Assembly: GCF_900095885.1 (NCBI RefSeq)
Contig: NZ_LT615367.1
Span: 124,001-188,000, forward strand
Origin: Dickeya aquatica
Lineage (GTDB): Bacteria > Pseudomonadota > Gammaproteobacteria > Enterobacterales > Enterobacteriaceae
Length of the DNA: 64,000 nt
Direction of reading: 5' to 3'
Each line of letters starts with the position of its first letter. Position 1 is the stretch's first letter. Shown here one piece after another: positions 1 through 8,074 of the stretch. Both the position numbers and the translations under genes were made by a program. The notes below the pieces were generated by a model, which saw only the letters and a program-made list of their open reading frames with translations, was not told the origin of the DNA and ran no database searches.

Positions 1-360
1 CTGTCTCAGACTATCGTTGAATACTATCTGGAAACCGGGCGCTTACCGGCGCAGATTGACAAAATTCGTCAGGCGTATCGCCGCAAAGGCGAGCTGTTGT
101 CGGAACTGGTGGCGCATGAGCTGGGCGATGTGATGAGCTTTAACCAGCCGAAAGGCGGCATGTTCCTGTGGGCGCGTTTCCGCCAACCGTTCGATACCAC
201 CGCCTGGCTGGAAAAAACGCTGGCGCAGGGCGTGGTGTTCGTGCCCGGCGAGTTTTTCTTCGCCGATACGCCGGATCGCTCAACGCTGCGCCTGTCGTTT
301 GCGACCGCCACCGAAGCGCAGATGCATGAGGCAGTGGCCCGCCTGCGCCGCGCGCTGTAA
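1..360 (+). CDS. PLP-dependent aminotransferase, C-terminal part
   Basis: The reading frame is open from base 1 and ends with TAA at 358-360, so only the last 119 residues are in the window. The segment reads as the small C-terminal domain of a fold-type I class I/II aminotransferase: a helix rich in Arg/Lys (about residues 20-45), the strand FNQPKGGMFLWAR, the stretch GVVFVPGEFFF, and the strand STLRLSFATAT. The pattern KGGMFLW...VPGxxF...LRLSFA is typical of 2-aminoadipate/MocR-like transaminases. The catalytic lysine and the N-terminus lie outside, so the substrate and any fused GntR domain cannot be judged. It converges with the FAH-family gene 46 bp downstream. Confidence 0.8.
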   Translation: MSQTIVEYYLETGRLPAQIDKIRQAYRRKGELLSELVAHELGDVMSFNQPKGGMFLWARFRQPFDTTAWLEKTLAQGVVFVPGEFFFADTPDRSTLRLSFATATEAQMHEAVARLRRAL

Positions 361-406
361 CGAGCGGTGTCACCGATAATAACTGCTGCCATCCGGCAGC
401 GGTTAG

Positions 407-1291
407 TCAGACGGCGCAAGGTTCCGGGCGGTGTGCCTGGCTGCTGCTGGCAGGCTGCGAGGTGGCGATACGGTTCACCAGCCGGCCAATGCCGCTGATT
501 TCCACTTCCACCACATCGCCTTCGCGCATAAACAGCGGCGGCGTGCGCTTTTTACCTACCCCACCCGGTGAGCCGGTGATAATCACATCGCCGGGCGACA
601 GCGGGGTAAACCGGGAAATGTACTCAATTAATTCCGCCACGGATCGCACCATGTTGCCGGTGTGGTCATTTTGTACCTGGTTGCCGTTCAGGTAGGTGCT
701 GATGGCCAGTTGTTGCGGGTCGCCTATCTCATCGGCCGTGACCATCCAGGGGCCAAAGCCACCGGTGTGACGCCAGTTTTTACCGGAAGTGAACCAGGTG
801 TACTGCATGTCGCGTACCGAGCCGTCCATAAAGCAACTGTAACCTGCCACCACCGATAATGCCGTTTCGCGGCTAACGTTGTCAGCGTGTTTGCCGATGA
901 TCACCGCCAGTTCGCCTTCGTAGTCAAATTCGTTGGTGGAGTGCGGTTTTAGCAGCGGTTGCTGATGGCCGCTCAGGGTGTCGGCAAAGCGGATAAACAG
1001 CGTCGGCGCATCAGTGGTTTGTTCAAATTCGATGCGTTTTTCCATGTAATTCATGCCGACGCACAGGATTTTTGACGGCCGTTCAATGACCGGCAGATAG
1101 GTCACTTCATCGAGGAAAAAATCGGCCCCGCTGTGTTGAGGCAGGCCGGTCAGCCCATCGGCCCGCAGCAAGGAGCCCAGATCGCTAAAGCGCCCGGACA
1201 GACGGCGGCCCAGGTCGATAAGCCCGTTACCGTTTACCATGCCGAAGGTTTTCGCACCGCTTTGCGGGTTGATAAAACTCGCCAGTTTCAT
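407..1291 (-). CDS. fumarylacetoacetate hydrolase (FAH) family protein
   Basis: This 294-residue protein has an N-terminal cap of about 70 residues followed by the FAH catalytic fold. Visible landmarks are ILCVGMNYMEK (about 75-85), the metal-binding FDYEGELAVIIGK (about 122-134), YSCFMDGSVRD, and GDVIITGSPGGVG near residue 240. The family includes oxaloacetate decarboxylases, acylpyruvases and ring-cleavage hydrolases. It is the last gene of the leftward MFS-ttdA-ttdB run, 72 bp after ttdB. Because tartrate dehydratase makes oxaloacetate, an oxaloacetate- or oxo-acid-processing role is a reasonable inference but is not shown by the sequence. An alternative is hydrolysis of an unrelated beta-diketone. 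The tail after about residue 278 is Ser/Pro-rich and outside the usual domain. Confidence 0.8.
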   Translation of the reverse strand: MKLASFINPQSGAKTFGMVNGNGLIDLGRRLSGRFSDLGSLLRADGLTGLPQHSGADFFLDEVTYLPVIERPSKILCVGMNYMEKRIEFEQTTDAPTLFIRFADTLSGHQQPLLKPHSTNEFDYEGELAVIIGKHADNVSRETALSVVAGYSCFMDGSVRDMQYTWFTSGKNWRHTGGFGPWMVTADEIGDPQQLAISTYLNGNQVQNDHTGNMVRSVAELIEYISRFTPLSPGDVIITGSPGGVGKKRTPPLFMREGDVVEVEISGIGRLVNRIATSQPASSSQAHRPEPCAV

Positions 1292-1363
1292 ACGTGTGTT
1301 CCATTGCTAAACACCGGGGCGATGGGCTCAGGTTTATCGCGCATCGCCAGCCGGTGCGGGTTG

Positions 1364-1972
1364 TTATTTGATAAAGCGGATCTGTTCGTTGATGTCGGCG
1401 ATGATCGGCACTTTACGCTCGTTATAGGTCGCCTTATTTTGCTCAAACAGGTTGTTGCCGTGGGTGTCGATAGAGATGATTAACGGGCCGAAGACCTTCA
1501 CCCGGTTAACCCACAGCGTTTCCGGCATACCCAGATCGCGCCACTGGGCATCTTCGATTTCCTCGACACAGGTGGCCGCCAGCACCGCACAGCCGCCGGG
1601 GAACACCGCGTGTACCGCCTTGAATTGCTGGCAACCGGCTTCGGTGTTTGGCCCCATGCCGCCTTTGCCGACAATCAGCTTCACGCCGGTCTGTTCGATA
1701 AACTCTTTTTCGAATTTCTCCATGCGCATACTGGTGGTCGGGCCGATGGAAATCATGTCGAAGCTGCCGTCTTCTTTTTCCACCACAATCGGGCCTGCGT
1801 GCAGGATGGCACCGCCTTTGAGATCGACCGGCAGTTCACGTCCCAGTTCAATCAGGCGGCGATGCGCCACATCGCGGCAGGTGACTAAGGTGCCCGTCAG
1901 GTACACCACATCGCCAATGTTCAGATCCGCCAAATCTTCATCTTTGATGGGCGTGGTCAGGATTTTTTTCAT
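1364..1972 (-). CDS. ttdB: L(+)-tartrate dehydratase beta subunit
   Basis: The 202-residue protein is close to E. coli TtdB along its whole length: [14 protein letters not shown] at the start, [62 protein letters not shown] and [14 protein letters not shown]. TtdB is the swivelling C-terminal half of the class I fumarase/tartrate dehydratase fold. With TtdA it dehydrates L-tartrate to oxaloacetate in the cytoplasm. The start codon overlaps the ttdA stop by four bases, indicating translational coupling. The split class I fumarases are close relatives, so fumarase activity is the main alternative, but the match is clearly stronger to TtdB. Confidence 0.92.
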   Translation of the reverse strand: MKKILTTPIKDEDLADLNIGDVVYLTGTLVTCRDVAHRRLIELGRELPVDLKGGAILHAGPIVVEKEDGSFDMISIGPTTSMRMEKFEKEFIEQTGVKLIVGKGGMGPNTEAGCQQFKAVHAVFPGGCAVLAATCVEEIEDAQWRDLGMPETLWVNRVKVFGPLIISIDTHGNNLFEQNKATYNERKVPIIADINEQIRFIK

Positions 1973-2865
1973 AATACGGCACCTTCGTGAGACAGGATTT
2001 CATAGGATAAATCGGCACTGAAACGGATAGCGCCGCGACGGTGAGCCCAGCAACCGGTAGAAACGGCAACGCCGATGGTGGACGGGTGGCGTGCGGAAGA
2101 CTCAATGTTGACCCCCATGACGGATGACGCACCACCAAGACCCTGCGGCCCAATACCGACCTGATTCAGGCCGTCTTCCAGCAGTTTTTCCATTTTGGCG
2201 GCATCGGCGTTCGGGTGTGAGGAGTCAACCGGGCGCAGAATGGCCTTTTTCGACAGGCGGGCGGCGGTTTCCACCGAGGTGGACACGCCCACGCCGACCA
2301 GCAGCGGCGGGCAGGCGTTCACGCCGTAAGAGGTAATCACATCAAAGACAAACTGGTTAACGCCTTCGTAGCCCTGGCCCGGCATCAGCACTTTGGCGGC
2401 ACCCGGCAGTGAGCAGCCGCCACCGGCCATATACACTTCAATGGTGCAGTGGTCGTCGTCAGGGATAATTTCCCAGTCCAGCCACGGAATGCGTGAGCCG
2501 GTGTTGGTGCCGGTATTTTTCTCGATAAAGGTTTCTACCGCATTGTGGCGCAGCGGCGATTTTTTAGTGGCTTCCAGCGTCGCCTGCTGTAACACATGTT
2601 CCAAATCACCGAGGAACGGGAAGCGCGCGCCAACCGTAATAAAATATTGAATAACGCCGGTGTCCTGGCAGCAGGGGCGGTCAAGCTTGTCTGCCTGTTT
2701 CTGGTTTTCGAACATCGAGTCGTAGACCACTTTCGCCAGCGGGCTGTCTTCTTTCGCGCGCAGCTCGTCGAGCTTTTTGATGACATCGGTCGGGAGCCGT
2801 TTACCGACATAGCCGGTAAAGCGGGTCATGACATCAATCAGTTCCGATATGGATTCAGTATTCAC
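1969..2865 (-). CDS. ttdA: L(+)-tartrate dehydratase alpha subunit (Fe-S)
   Basis: The 298-residue protein is the iron-sulphur subunit of a heteromeric class I dehydratase. Three cysteine-bearing segments suit a [4Fe-4S] cluster with one open site: RPCCQDTG (about residue 65), [11 protein letters not shown] (about 150) and NACPPLLVG (about 187). The substrate-binding stretch [14 protein letters not shown] and the terminal [15 protein letters not shown] also match the family. A strong ribosome-binding site (GGAGGT) sits just before the start. The gene follows the MFS transporter by 66 bp and overlaps ttdB by ATGA, so transporter, both subunits and the FAH enzyme probably form one transcript. 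It acts in the cytoplasm and is expected to be oxygen-sensitive, as known for the family. Confidence 0.92.
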   Translation of the reverse strand: MNTESISELIDVMTRFTGYVGKRLPTDVIKKLDELRAKEDSPLAKVVYDSMFENQKQADKLDRPCCQDTGVIQYFITVGARFPFLGDLEHVLQQATLEATKKSPLRHNAVETFIEKNTGTNTGSRIPWLDWEIIPDDDHCTIEVYMAGGGCSLPGAAKVLMPGQGYEGVNQFVFDVITSYGVNACPPLLVGVGVSTSVETAARLSKKAILRPVDSSHPNADAAKMEKLLEDGLNQVGIGPQGLGGASSVMGVNIESSARHPSTIGVAVSTGCWAHRRGAIRFSADLSYEILSHEGAVL

Positions 2866-2931
2866 AATAACCTCCGGGTGTAAGAGCCTAATGGGGCAGG
2901 CCTCTAAAAATGTGGTAAGGGTGCGATGGCA

Positions 2932-4227
2932 TCAGGCCAGCGACGTTTTCATGACCTTACGTTTGCGGTTGACTTCAATCAGCAGCGTCAGCAGTGCCGA
3001 GAGCAGCAGCAAACCGGCAATGGCGTAGAGTGCGAGCGAGAAATCACCGGTTTTCTCTTTTAGCCAGCCGATGACGGCCGGGCCGAAAAAGCCGCCCAAA
3101 TTGCCGATAGAGTTAATCGCAGCCAGGCCAGCGGCCGCTGCCGGGCCGGATAAAAACAGTGACGGGATGCTCCACAACGGCGGTTTGCAGGAGTAGATAC
3201 CGATGCTCGCCAGCACCAGCGCCAGCATGGCAAGGCCCAGTGAATGCACCGAACCGGCCAGCACGAAGCCGAGGCTTGCCAGCACACAGGCGCTGACCAC
3301 ATGCCAGGTGCGCTCACGGGTGGCATCTGAATGGCGGGCCCAGAAAATCATGGTGACAACAGCAATCGCTGCCGGAATCGCATTAATAAAGCCAATTTGC
3401 AGCGTGGTTAAACCGAAAGATTTAATAAATTGCGGTGACCAGATATTTAATGAATACAACCCAGCGGAAGTGCCGAAATAAACCAGTGCTAAGGTTAATA
3501 CGCGAATATCCGTCAACCCTTTCAGTGCGCTGGTTTTGGTTTCACTGCTTCTGGCCGCTTTTTCTTCTTGCAGCGTGGTGGTCAGCCATTGTGTTTGTTC
3601 CTGATTTAACCAGGTGTTTTTTTCCGGTTTATCATTCAGATAAAAGAAAGTGAAAATACCCAGTAAAATCGCCGCAGCGGAATCCATTAAAAACATGAAC
3701 TGCCAGCCGGTTAGTCCCATTATTCCATGGAAGCTGAGAATAGTGCCCGCCAGCGGTGAGCCCAGCATGGAAGAAATAGGCGCTGCGGCCATGAAAAAGG
3801 CGATGACCTGCGCACGGCGTTTGGAAGGGAACCAGGTGCTGAGATAAAGAATGATGCCAGAGAAGAACCCGGCCTCAGCCACGCCAAGGAAAAAGCGCAG
3901 AATATAAAAGCCGGTCACGGTTTTGACTGATATCATGCAAGCCGCGACAATGCCCCAGCTTATCATGATGCGTGCCAGCCAGATACGCGGGCCAACTTTT
4001 TGCAGAATAATATTCGAGGGAACATCAGTAAAAAAATAACCAATAAAAAACATGCCTGCGCCAATTCCAAATACGGTAGAGGAAAAGCCCAGATCCTGAT
4101 TCATGGTGAGTGCGGCAAAGCCAATATTAATGCGATCAAAGAAAGCGATAAAATATGCGAACATCACAAAAGGCACTATTCGCCAGGTTATTTTTTTGAG
4201 AGTTTCTCGCTCAATGTCTTTTTTCAT
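2932..4227 (-). CDS. MFS transporter, anion:cation symporter (ACS) family, probable tartrate/dicarboxylate uptake
   Basis: This 431-residue protein has about 12 hydrophobic segments, with a charged central loop near residues 195-235. Family landmarks include FAYFIAFFDRINIGFAAL in TM1, the TM2-3 region GYFFTDVPSNIIL, and RFFLGVAEAGFFSG in TM4. It resembles the GudP/TtuB branch of the ACS family, which moves sugar acids and tartrate with protons across the inner membrane. It is the first gene of the run with ttdA, ttdB and the FAH gene, and is divergent from a LysR regulator. That context makes tartrate or a related hydroxy-acid the likeliest substrate. Galactonate or glucarate are alternatives. 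Confidence 0.85.
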   Translation of the reverse strand: MKKDIERETLKKITWRIVPFVMFAYFIAFFDRINIGFAALTMNQDLGFSSTVFGIGAGMFFIGYFFTDVPSNIILQKVGPRIWLARIMISWGIVAACMISVKTVTGFYILRFFLGVAEAGFFSGIILYLSTWFPSKRRAQVIAFFMAAAPISSMLGSPLAGTILSFHGIMGLTGWQFMFLMDSAAAILLGIFTFFYLNDKPEKNTWLNQEQTQWLTTTLQEEKAARSSETKTSALKGLTDIRVLTLALVYFGTSAGLYSLNIWSPQFIKSFGLTTLQIGFINAIPAAIAVVTMIFWARHSDATRERTWHVVSACVLASLGFVLAGSVHSLGLAMLALVLASIGIYSCKPPLWSIPSLFLSGPAAAAGLAAINSIGNLGGFFGPAVIGWLKEKTGDFSLALYAIAGLLLLSALLTLLIEVNRKRKVMKTSLA

Positions 4228-4596
4228 TTTGCGTTCCAGATTAATAAAGCAGGGTAAGAAGAAATAACGTCGGGCAAGACGATGACTGTGAGATAAACAG
4301 GCAGGAGAACTATGCGGTCAGCGGTGTTTTTGATCATCCCTCTGCGTTTATATAAATAATTTGTATAATTCGCAGAGGTAGAAAAAGCGGAAAGTGAAAA
4401 ATGATCGCAATCAATATTGCGGTGGTTTTTATTGTGACCGGTGTCGCTATTTCTGCGGTTATTAGAAAATACCGTTACCAGATACTGAGAAACGATGTTT
4501 CCCATTCTGTGATAAAGATCAGCTATAACGCAAACAACATGGCCTTCCGGTTGTTCAGAAAAAAAACAGCGTTATGATTTATGCAAATTTTTCACA

Positions 4597-4798
4597 TATA
4601 CCCAAAATAATTCGAGTTGCAGGAAGGCGGCAACCGAGTGAGTCCCCAGGAGCTTACTTAAGTAAGTGACTGGGGTGAGTGACAAATCTGCCGGGAGCAG
4701 ATTTGAACGCAGCTCGCTGCGGCCCTGAAAGGGCGAGGCCCAAGGATGGGTCGAGTAATGAAGCCAACGCATCTGCAACTTGAAGGATGACGGGTATA
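4597..4798. repeat. MITE-like palindromic repeat with TATACCC...GGGTATA ends
   Basis: A 202-bp element begins TATACCC and ends GGGTATA. The inner parts of its ends also pair: AATTCGAGTTGCAG on the left faces CTGCAACTTGAAGG on the right. Inside are smaller palindromes (CAGTCACTTACTTAAGTAAG region and the pair AAATCTGC/GCAGATTT). I recall near-identical elements scattered through Pectobacterium, Serratia and Yersinia chromosomes, but cannot give a formal name. It fills most of the 588-bp gap between the MFS gene and the LysR gene and its right end runs almost to the LysR start. The TATAAT at 4795-4800 overlaps that end but would leave a leader of only about 9 nt. I see no gene in the rest of the gap (4228-4596). 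Confidence 0.75.
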
Positions 4799-4815
4799 AT
4801 CGCCAGAGGAAGACA

Positions 4816-5730
4816 ATGGAGCTTAACCAACTGCGCTGTTTTATTGCTGTGGCGGAAACCCTGCATTTCGGCCATGCCGCCCAGCGGCTGGACATGCTGC
4901 CTTCCGCGCTCGGGCGGCACATTCGCCTGCTGGAAGAGGGGCTGGGGACACGGCTGTTTATTCGCTCCACCCGCAATGTGGCGCTCACGCCGGATGGACA
5001 AACGCTGCTGGAAGAAGGCCGGGTGTTGCTGGCGAGCGCCGATGCGCTGGCGGCACGCTTTCGCAGCCAGGGGCGGCTGAATGCCAGCACCCTGCGGCTG
5101 GGGGCGATTGACAGTGCGGCTATCGGCCTGGTGCCGCATTTGCTGCCTATTTTTCGTCAGGTACACCCGGAAATTGATGTACAGATTTATGAGGATAAAA
5201 GCTCTCGTCTGTTACCGAGGCTGAAATCGGGTCGGCTGGATTTGATTTTTATTCGCCCGCCACCGCAGTGCGATCCGTGGATGACGATGCGATTTCTGTT
5301 GTACGAAAACGTGGTGCTGGCGATTGCCCGGCATCATGAGCTGGCGAGTCGTCAGGACGTGAGTATTCACGAACTGGCCGCTTTGCCGCTGATTGTGCCT
5401 GAACGGCGCTCACGCCCGCACAGCCATGATCTGACGATGAATTTGTTTGTTGAGGCGGGCCTGAAACCTTACGTTGTGCAAAAAGCCGATGAGAAACAGA
5501 CCATTATTAATATGGTGGCAGCTGAGGTAGGTGGGGCGATCATGCCGCGCTGGGTGTCGCGTATGTCGGTGCCGAATGTGCGTTTTATTCCTATTCGTCG
5601 CCAGAATGACTCTTCCTGCAATGGGTTGCCGCTGGCAGCGGCCTGGATGAGTCAGGGACGGGATAGCGCACGCGATGCGATGCTGGCGATTCTGGAGCGG
5701 GAACTGCCACAGATAGCGCGCCAGTTCTGA
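4816..5730 (+). CDS. LysR-family transcriptional regulator
   Basis: The 304-residue protein starts at the ATG preceded by AGAGGAAGA; an in-frame ATG 36 bp upstream lies inside the palindromic repeat and would add 12 non-conserved residues. The N-terminal winged helix-turn-helix (residues 1-60) reads MELNQLRCFIAVAETLHFGHAAQRL and is followed by the PBP2-type effector domain from about residue 90 (LRLGAIDSAAIG). It is divergent from the MFS-ttdA-ttdB-FAH run, the usual arrangement for a LysR activator, so it probably controls that operon in response to tartrate or a related acid (compare TtdR in E. coli). The effector is inferred, not visible. Confidence 0.85.
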   Translation: MELNQLRCFIAVAETLHFGHAAQRLDMLPSALGRHIRLLEEGLGTRLFIRSTRNVALTPDGQTLLEEGRVLLASADALAARFRSQGRLNASTLRLGAIDSAAIGLVPHLLPIFRQVHPEIDVQIYEDKSSRLLPRLKSGRLDLIFIRPPPQCDPWMTMRFLLYENVVLAIARHHELASRQDVSIHELAALPLIVPERRSRPHSHDLTMNLFVEAGLKPYVVQKADEKQTIINMVAAEVGGAIMPRWVSRMSVPNVRFIPIRRQNDSSCNGLPLAAAWMSQGRDSARDAMLAILERELPQIARQF

Positions 5731-5856
5731 ATGGTCGCGGCTTATCCGGGCAGTGGCTAAATTTCAGGTTGCCGTTGCGGTTTAACCCGCCATCAAGGGG
5801 GAAAGCCGCGACCGGGCAACCTGATGGGTTCCCTGCATTCAATCTATTCCCCGCCT

Positions 5857-7500
5857 TCAATGCATGATGGCCTGATGACGGCGGTTTTCCAGGCCGACCA
5901 GCGCGTTTTGGGCTGCCATATCAAGCCGTTGACGGGAAATCATGTCTTCGACGACAAACACTTTAATCAAATCAACCAGGTGTGCTGCCTGGCCACTCAG
6001 GCTATCTGTCGCCGTGGCCGATTCCTGTACCAGGGCGGCGTTCTGATGCGTGACCTGATCAAGCTGGGCAACGGCGGTGTTGATTTGTGAAATCCCCAGT
6101 TGCTGTTCACTGGTTGAGATGCTGATTTCATTGATCAACTGCGCAACCTGACGGGTTTGCTCCAGAATATCCTCCATGGTGCTGCCCGCATGGGTGACGA
6201 GATCGGCACCCGAGGCAATTTTTTGCACACTGGCGGTGATCAGGGTTTTGATGTCGTGTGCGGCACTGGCGGAGTGCTGTGCCAGCGATCGCACTTCGCT
6301 TGCAACCACCGCAAACCCTTTGCCCTCTTCACCGGCACGAGCGGCTTCCACACCGGCGTTCAACGCCAGAATGTTGGTTTGAAAGGCAATGCTGTCAATG
6401 AGTTGAATGATATCGACGATTCTCTGCGAGCTGCTGCTGATGTCGTTCATCATGGTAACAACATGATGAAAGACTTCGTTGCCGTTTTGCGCCGTCCGGG
6501 TGGCGGTATTGGCCAGTTCCGTGACGTGTTTGACGATTTCCACATTATGACTGACCGCATTACTGATTTGCTCCATCGAGGCGGCAGTTTGTTGCAGACT
6601 GGCGGCTTGTTCCTCGGTGCGCTGGCTTAAATCGCTGGTGCCGCTGGCGATTTCACTTGAGCCCAGGGCGATGGATTGGCTGCTCTGGCGTACCTGATCG
6701 ACGATGTGGCACAGGTTTTGGCGCATCACCTCAATGGCGGCCAGCACGCTGTGGGTGTCGTTTTCTTTGAGCGCGATGTTGATGGCCAGGTTGCCTTGTG
6801 CAATTTGCTGTGCGATATACGCCGCTTCAGCCGGTTCACCACCGAGTTTGCCTTTGACCTGTCGGGTAATAAACCAGGCAATGAGGCTGCCCAGCACCAG
6901 CGCCATGATGGTTAGCATAAACATGATATTGCCGGAGTCACCGGCCAGATCGACCGAACCGGCAGCTAACTCATTGGTCTTATTCTTCTGATAAATAATG
7001 ATGTCGTCGATTGCTTCCATAAGCTTAACTTGTGCTGGTTTAAAGTCGTTGAGGATCACGCTTTTGGCTTCTTCAGTGCGATTAGCTAGGCCAAGATCAA
7101 TCACTTTTTTCAGCGCGGCGATGGCGGCTGGCCGTGCATCTTCCAGCGCTTTTAATAGCGTTTTCGCTTCGGATGAGACTGTGACGGCGCTGTAGCGCTG
7201 AAGCAGGGCTGTACTGCTGGCAACCGCCTCATCAATCCGCTGTTTTTCCGCCTGCTTCTGTACAGGGTCAGATGACAACACTAAATCGCGTGCAGCGTTA
7301 GTCACGGTCATGATGTTGCTTTGATAGGTCTCCATCATGATAAGTTTAGGCACGCGATTATCAGATAACTCTTTGATATTGCCGGTTAACTGCCAAAGCT
7401 GTATGCGGCCGAATCCGGCAACGATAAAGCCAATAAGAATGACAATGGCGAAGCTGGAGCCCAGCATGGTGCTCAATTTCATATTATTAAATTTGTTCAT
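5857..7500 (-). CDS. methyl-accepting chemotaxis protein (first of four)
   Basis: This 547-residue receptor has TM1 at about residues 12-32, a periplasmic four-helix-bundle (4HB) sensor of about 150 residues, TM2 near 190-212, HAMP, then the cytoplasmic methyl-accepting coiled coil. AGGGGATT serves as ribosome-binding site. The hairpin tip reads [22 protein letters not shown]: Ala is replaced by Gly and the QGRG of the three neighbours is EGKG, so this copy has diverged at the CheA/CheW contact. The C-terminus ends RRHQAIMH with no xWxxF pentapeptide, so it probably relies on other receptors for CheR/CheB. The ligand is unknown. It is convergent with the LysR gene, 126 bp away. Confidence 0.92.
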   Translation of the reverse strand: MNKFNNMKLSTMLGSSFAIVILIGFIVAGFGRIQLWQLTGNIKELSDNRVPKLIMMETYQSNIMTVTNAARDLVLSSDPVQKQAEKQRIDEAVASSTALLQRYSAVTVSSEAKTLLKALEDARPAAIAALKKVIDLGLANRTEEAKSVILNDFKPAQVKLMEAIDDIIIYQKNKTNELAAGSVDLAGDSGNIMFMLTIMALVLGSLIAWFITRQVKGKLGGEPAEAAYIAQQIAQGNLAINIALKENDTHSVLAAIEVMRQNLCHIVDQVRQSSQSIALGSSEIASGTSDLSQRTEEQAASLQQTAASMEQISNAVSHNVEIVKHVTELANTATRTAQNGNEVFHHVVTMMNDISSSSQRIVDIIQLIDSIAFQTNILALNAGVEAARAGEEGKGFAVVASEVRSLAQHSASAAHDIKTLITASVQKIASGADLVTHAGSTMEDILEQTRQVAQLINEISISTSEQQLGISQINTAVAQLDQVTHQNAALVQESATATDSLSGQAAHLVDLIKVFVVEDMISRQRLDMAAQNALVGLENRRHQAIMH

Positions 7501-8074
7501 AAAATCCCCTGCCTGTGTGATGCAACGGTCTGAGCCAGAATGAAAAGGTGTATGACGTCAGCGCAACGGAGTGCAGATGCCGGTATACCCGTTAACGTTC
7601 ACCCTGTTTTTTATATCAGCCTCGGCCGAGGCTGGCTTTTTCACAGAGAACACCGCCCCGAAGCCACTATTTATGGAATGGCTCTGAGAGTAAGAAATAA
7701 GGTGTTGTCCGTGATAAAAAACACGGTCACATACTTGCTGCCACGCTTGTTGAATAAGCGCTTACTGGTGTTTGGCCATCACATGCGTGATTACACGATG
7801 GAAGGCAAAAAATGTGGGGATCAGCGTAGGGTGTCATCCTGATGGATGCCGTTAGGCGGGATTTTCTTCCGTGATGCTTGTCTCTTCGGCTGACAATTTA
7901 ACTATGTGTGGAGAATGGCGATTTGTCTAATCGGGAGAGAAAAAGAGCGCAGAGGGAACGTCAAATACCGATAATAAAGTGATAAAATTATCTTTATTTA
8001 TTTGATTTTAAATCATAAATATTTTTATACGGTCAGGTGCGCCCTGCCTCTTTCGACGGCAGGGCGCGTGAGGC
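7501..8074. other. 574-bp gap between chemoreceptor genes
   Basis: No convincing gene. A perfect 16-bp palindrome (AGCCTCGGCCGAGGCT, 7618-7633) followed by GGCTTTTTC could be a terminator for rightward transcription, but no gene reads into it. Bases 7690-7842 carry an open frame reading KNTVTYLLPRLLNKRLLVFG and onward that looks coding-like but matches nothing I recognise; it may be a remnant. Bases 7960-8040 are AT-rich. Confidence 0.4.

Noticed and set aside
4224-4505. 93-codon open frame on the minus strand upstream of the MFS gene
   Set aside because: No ribosome-binding site, no family similarity, and it occupies the promoter region between two divergent genes.
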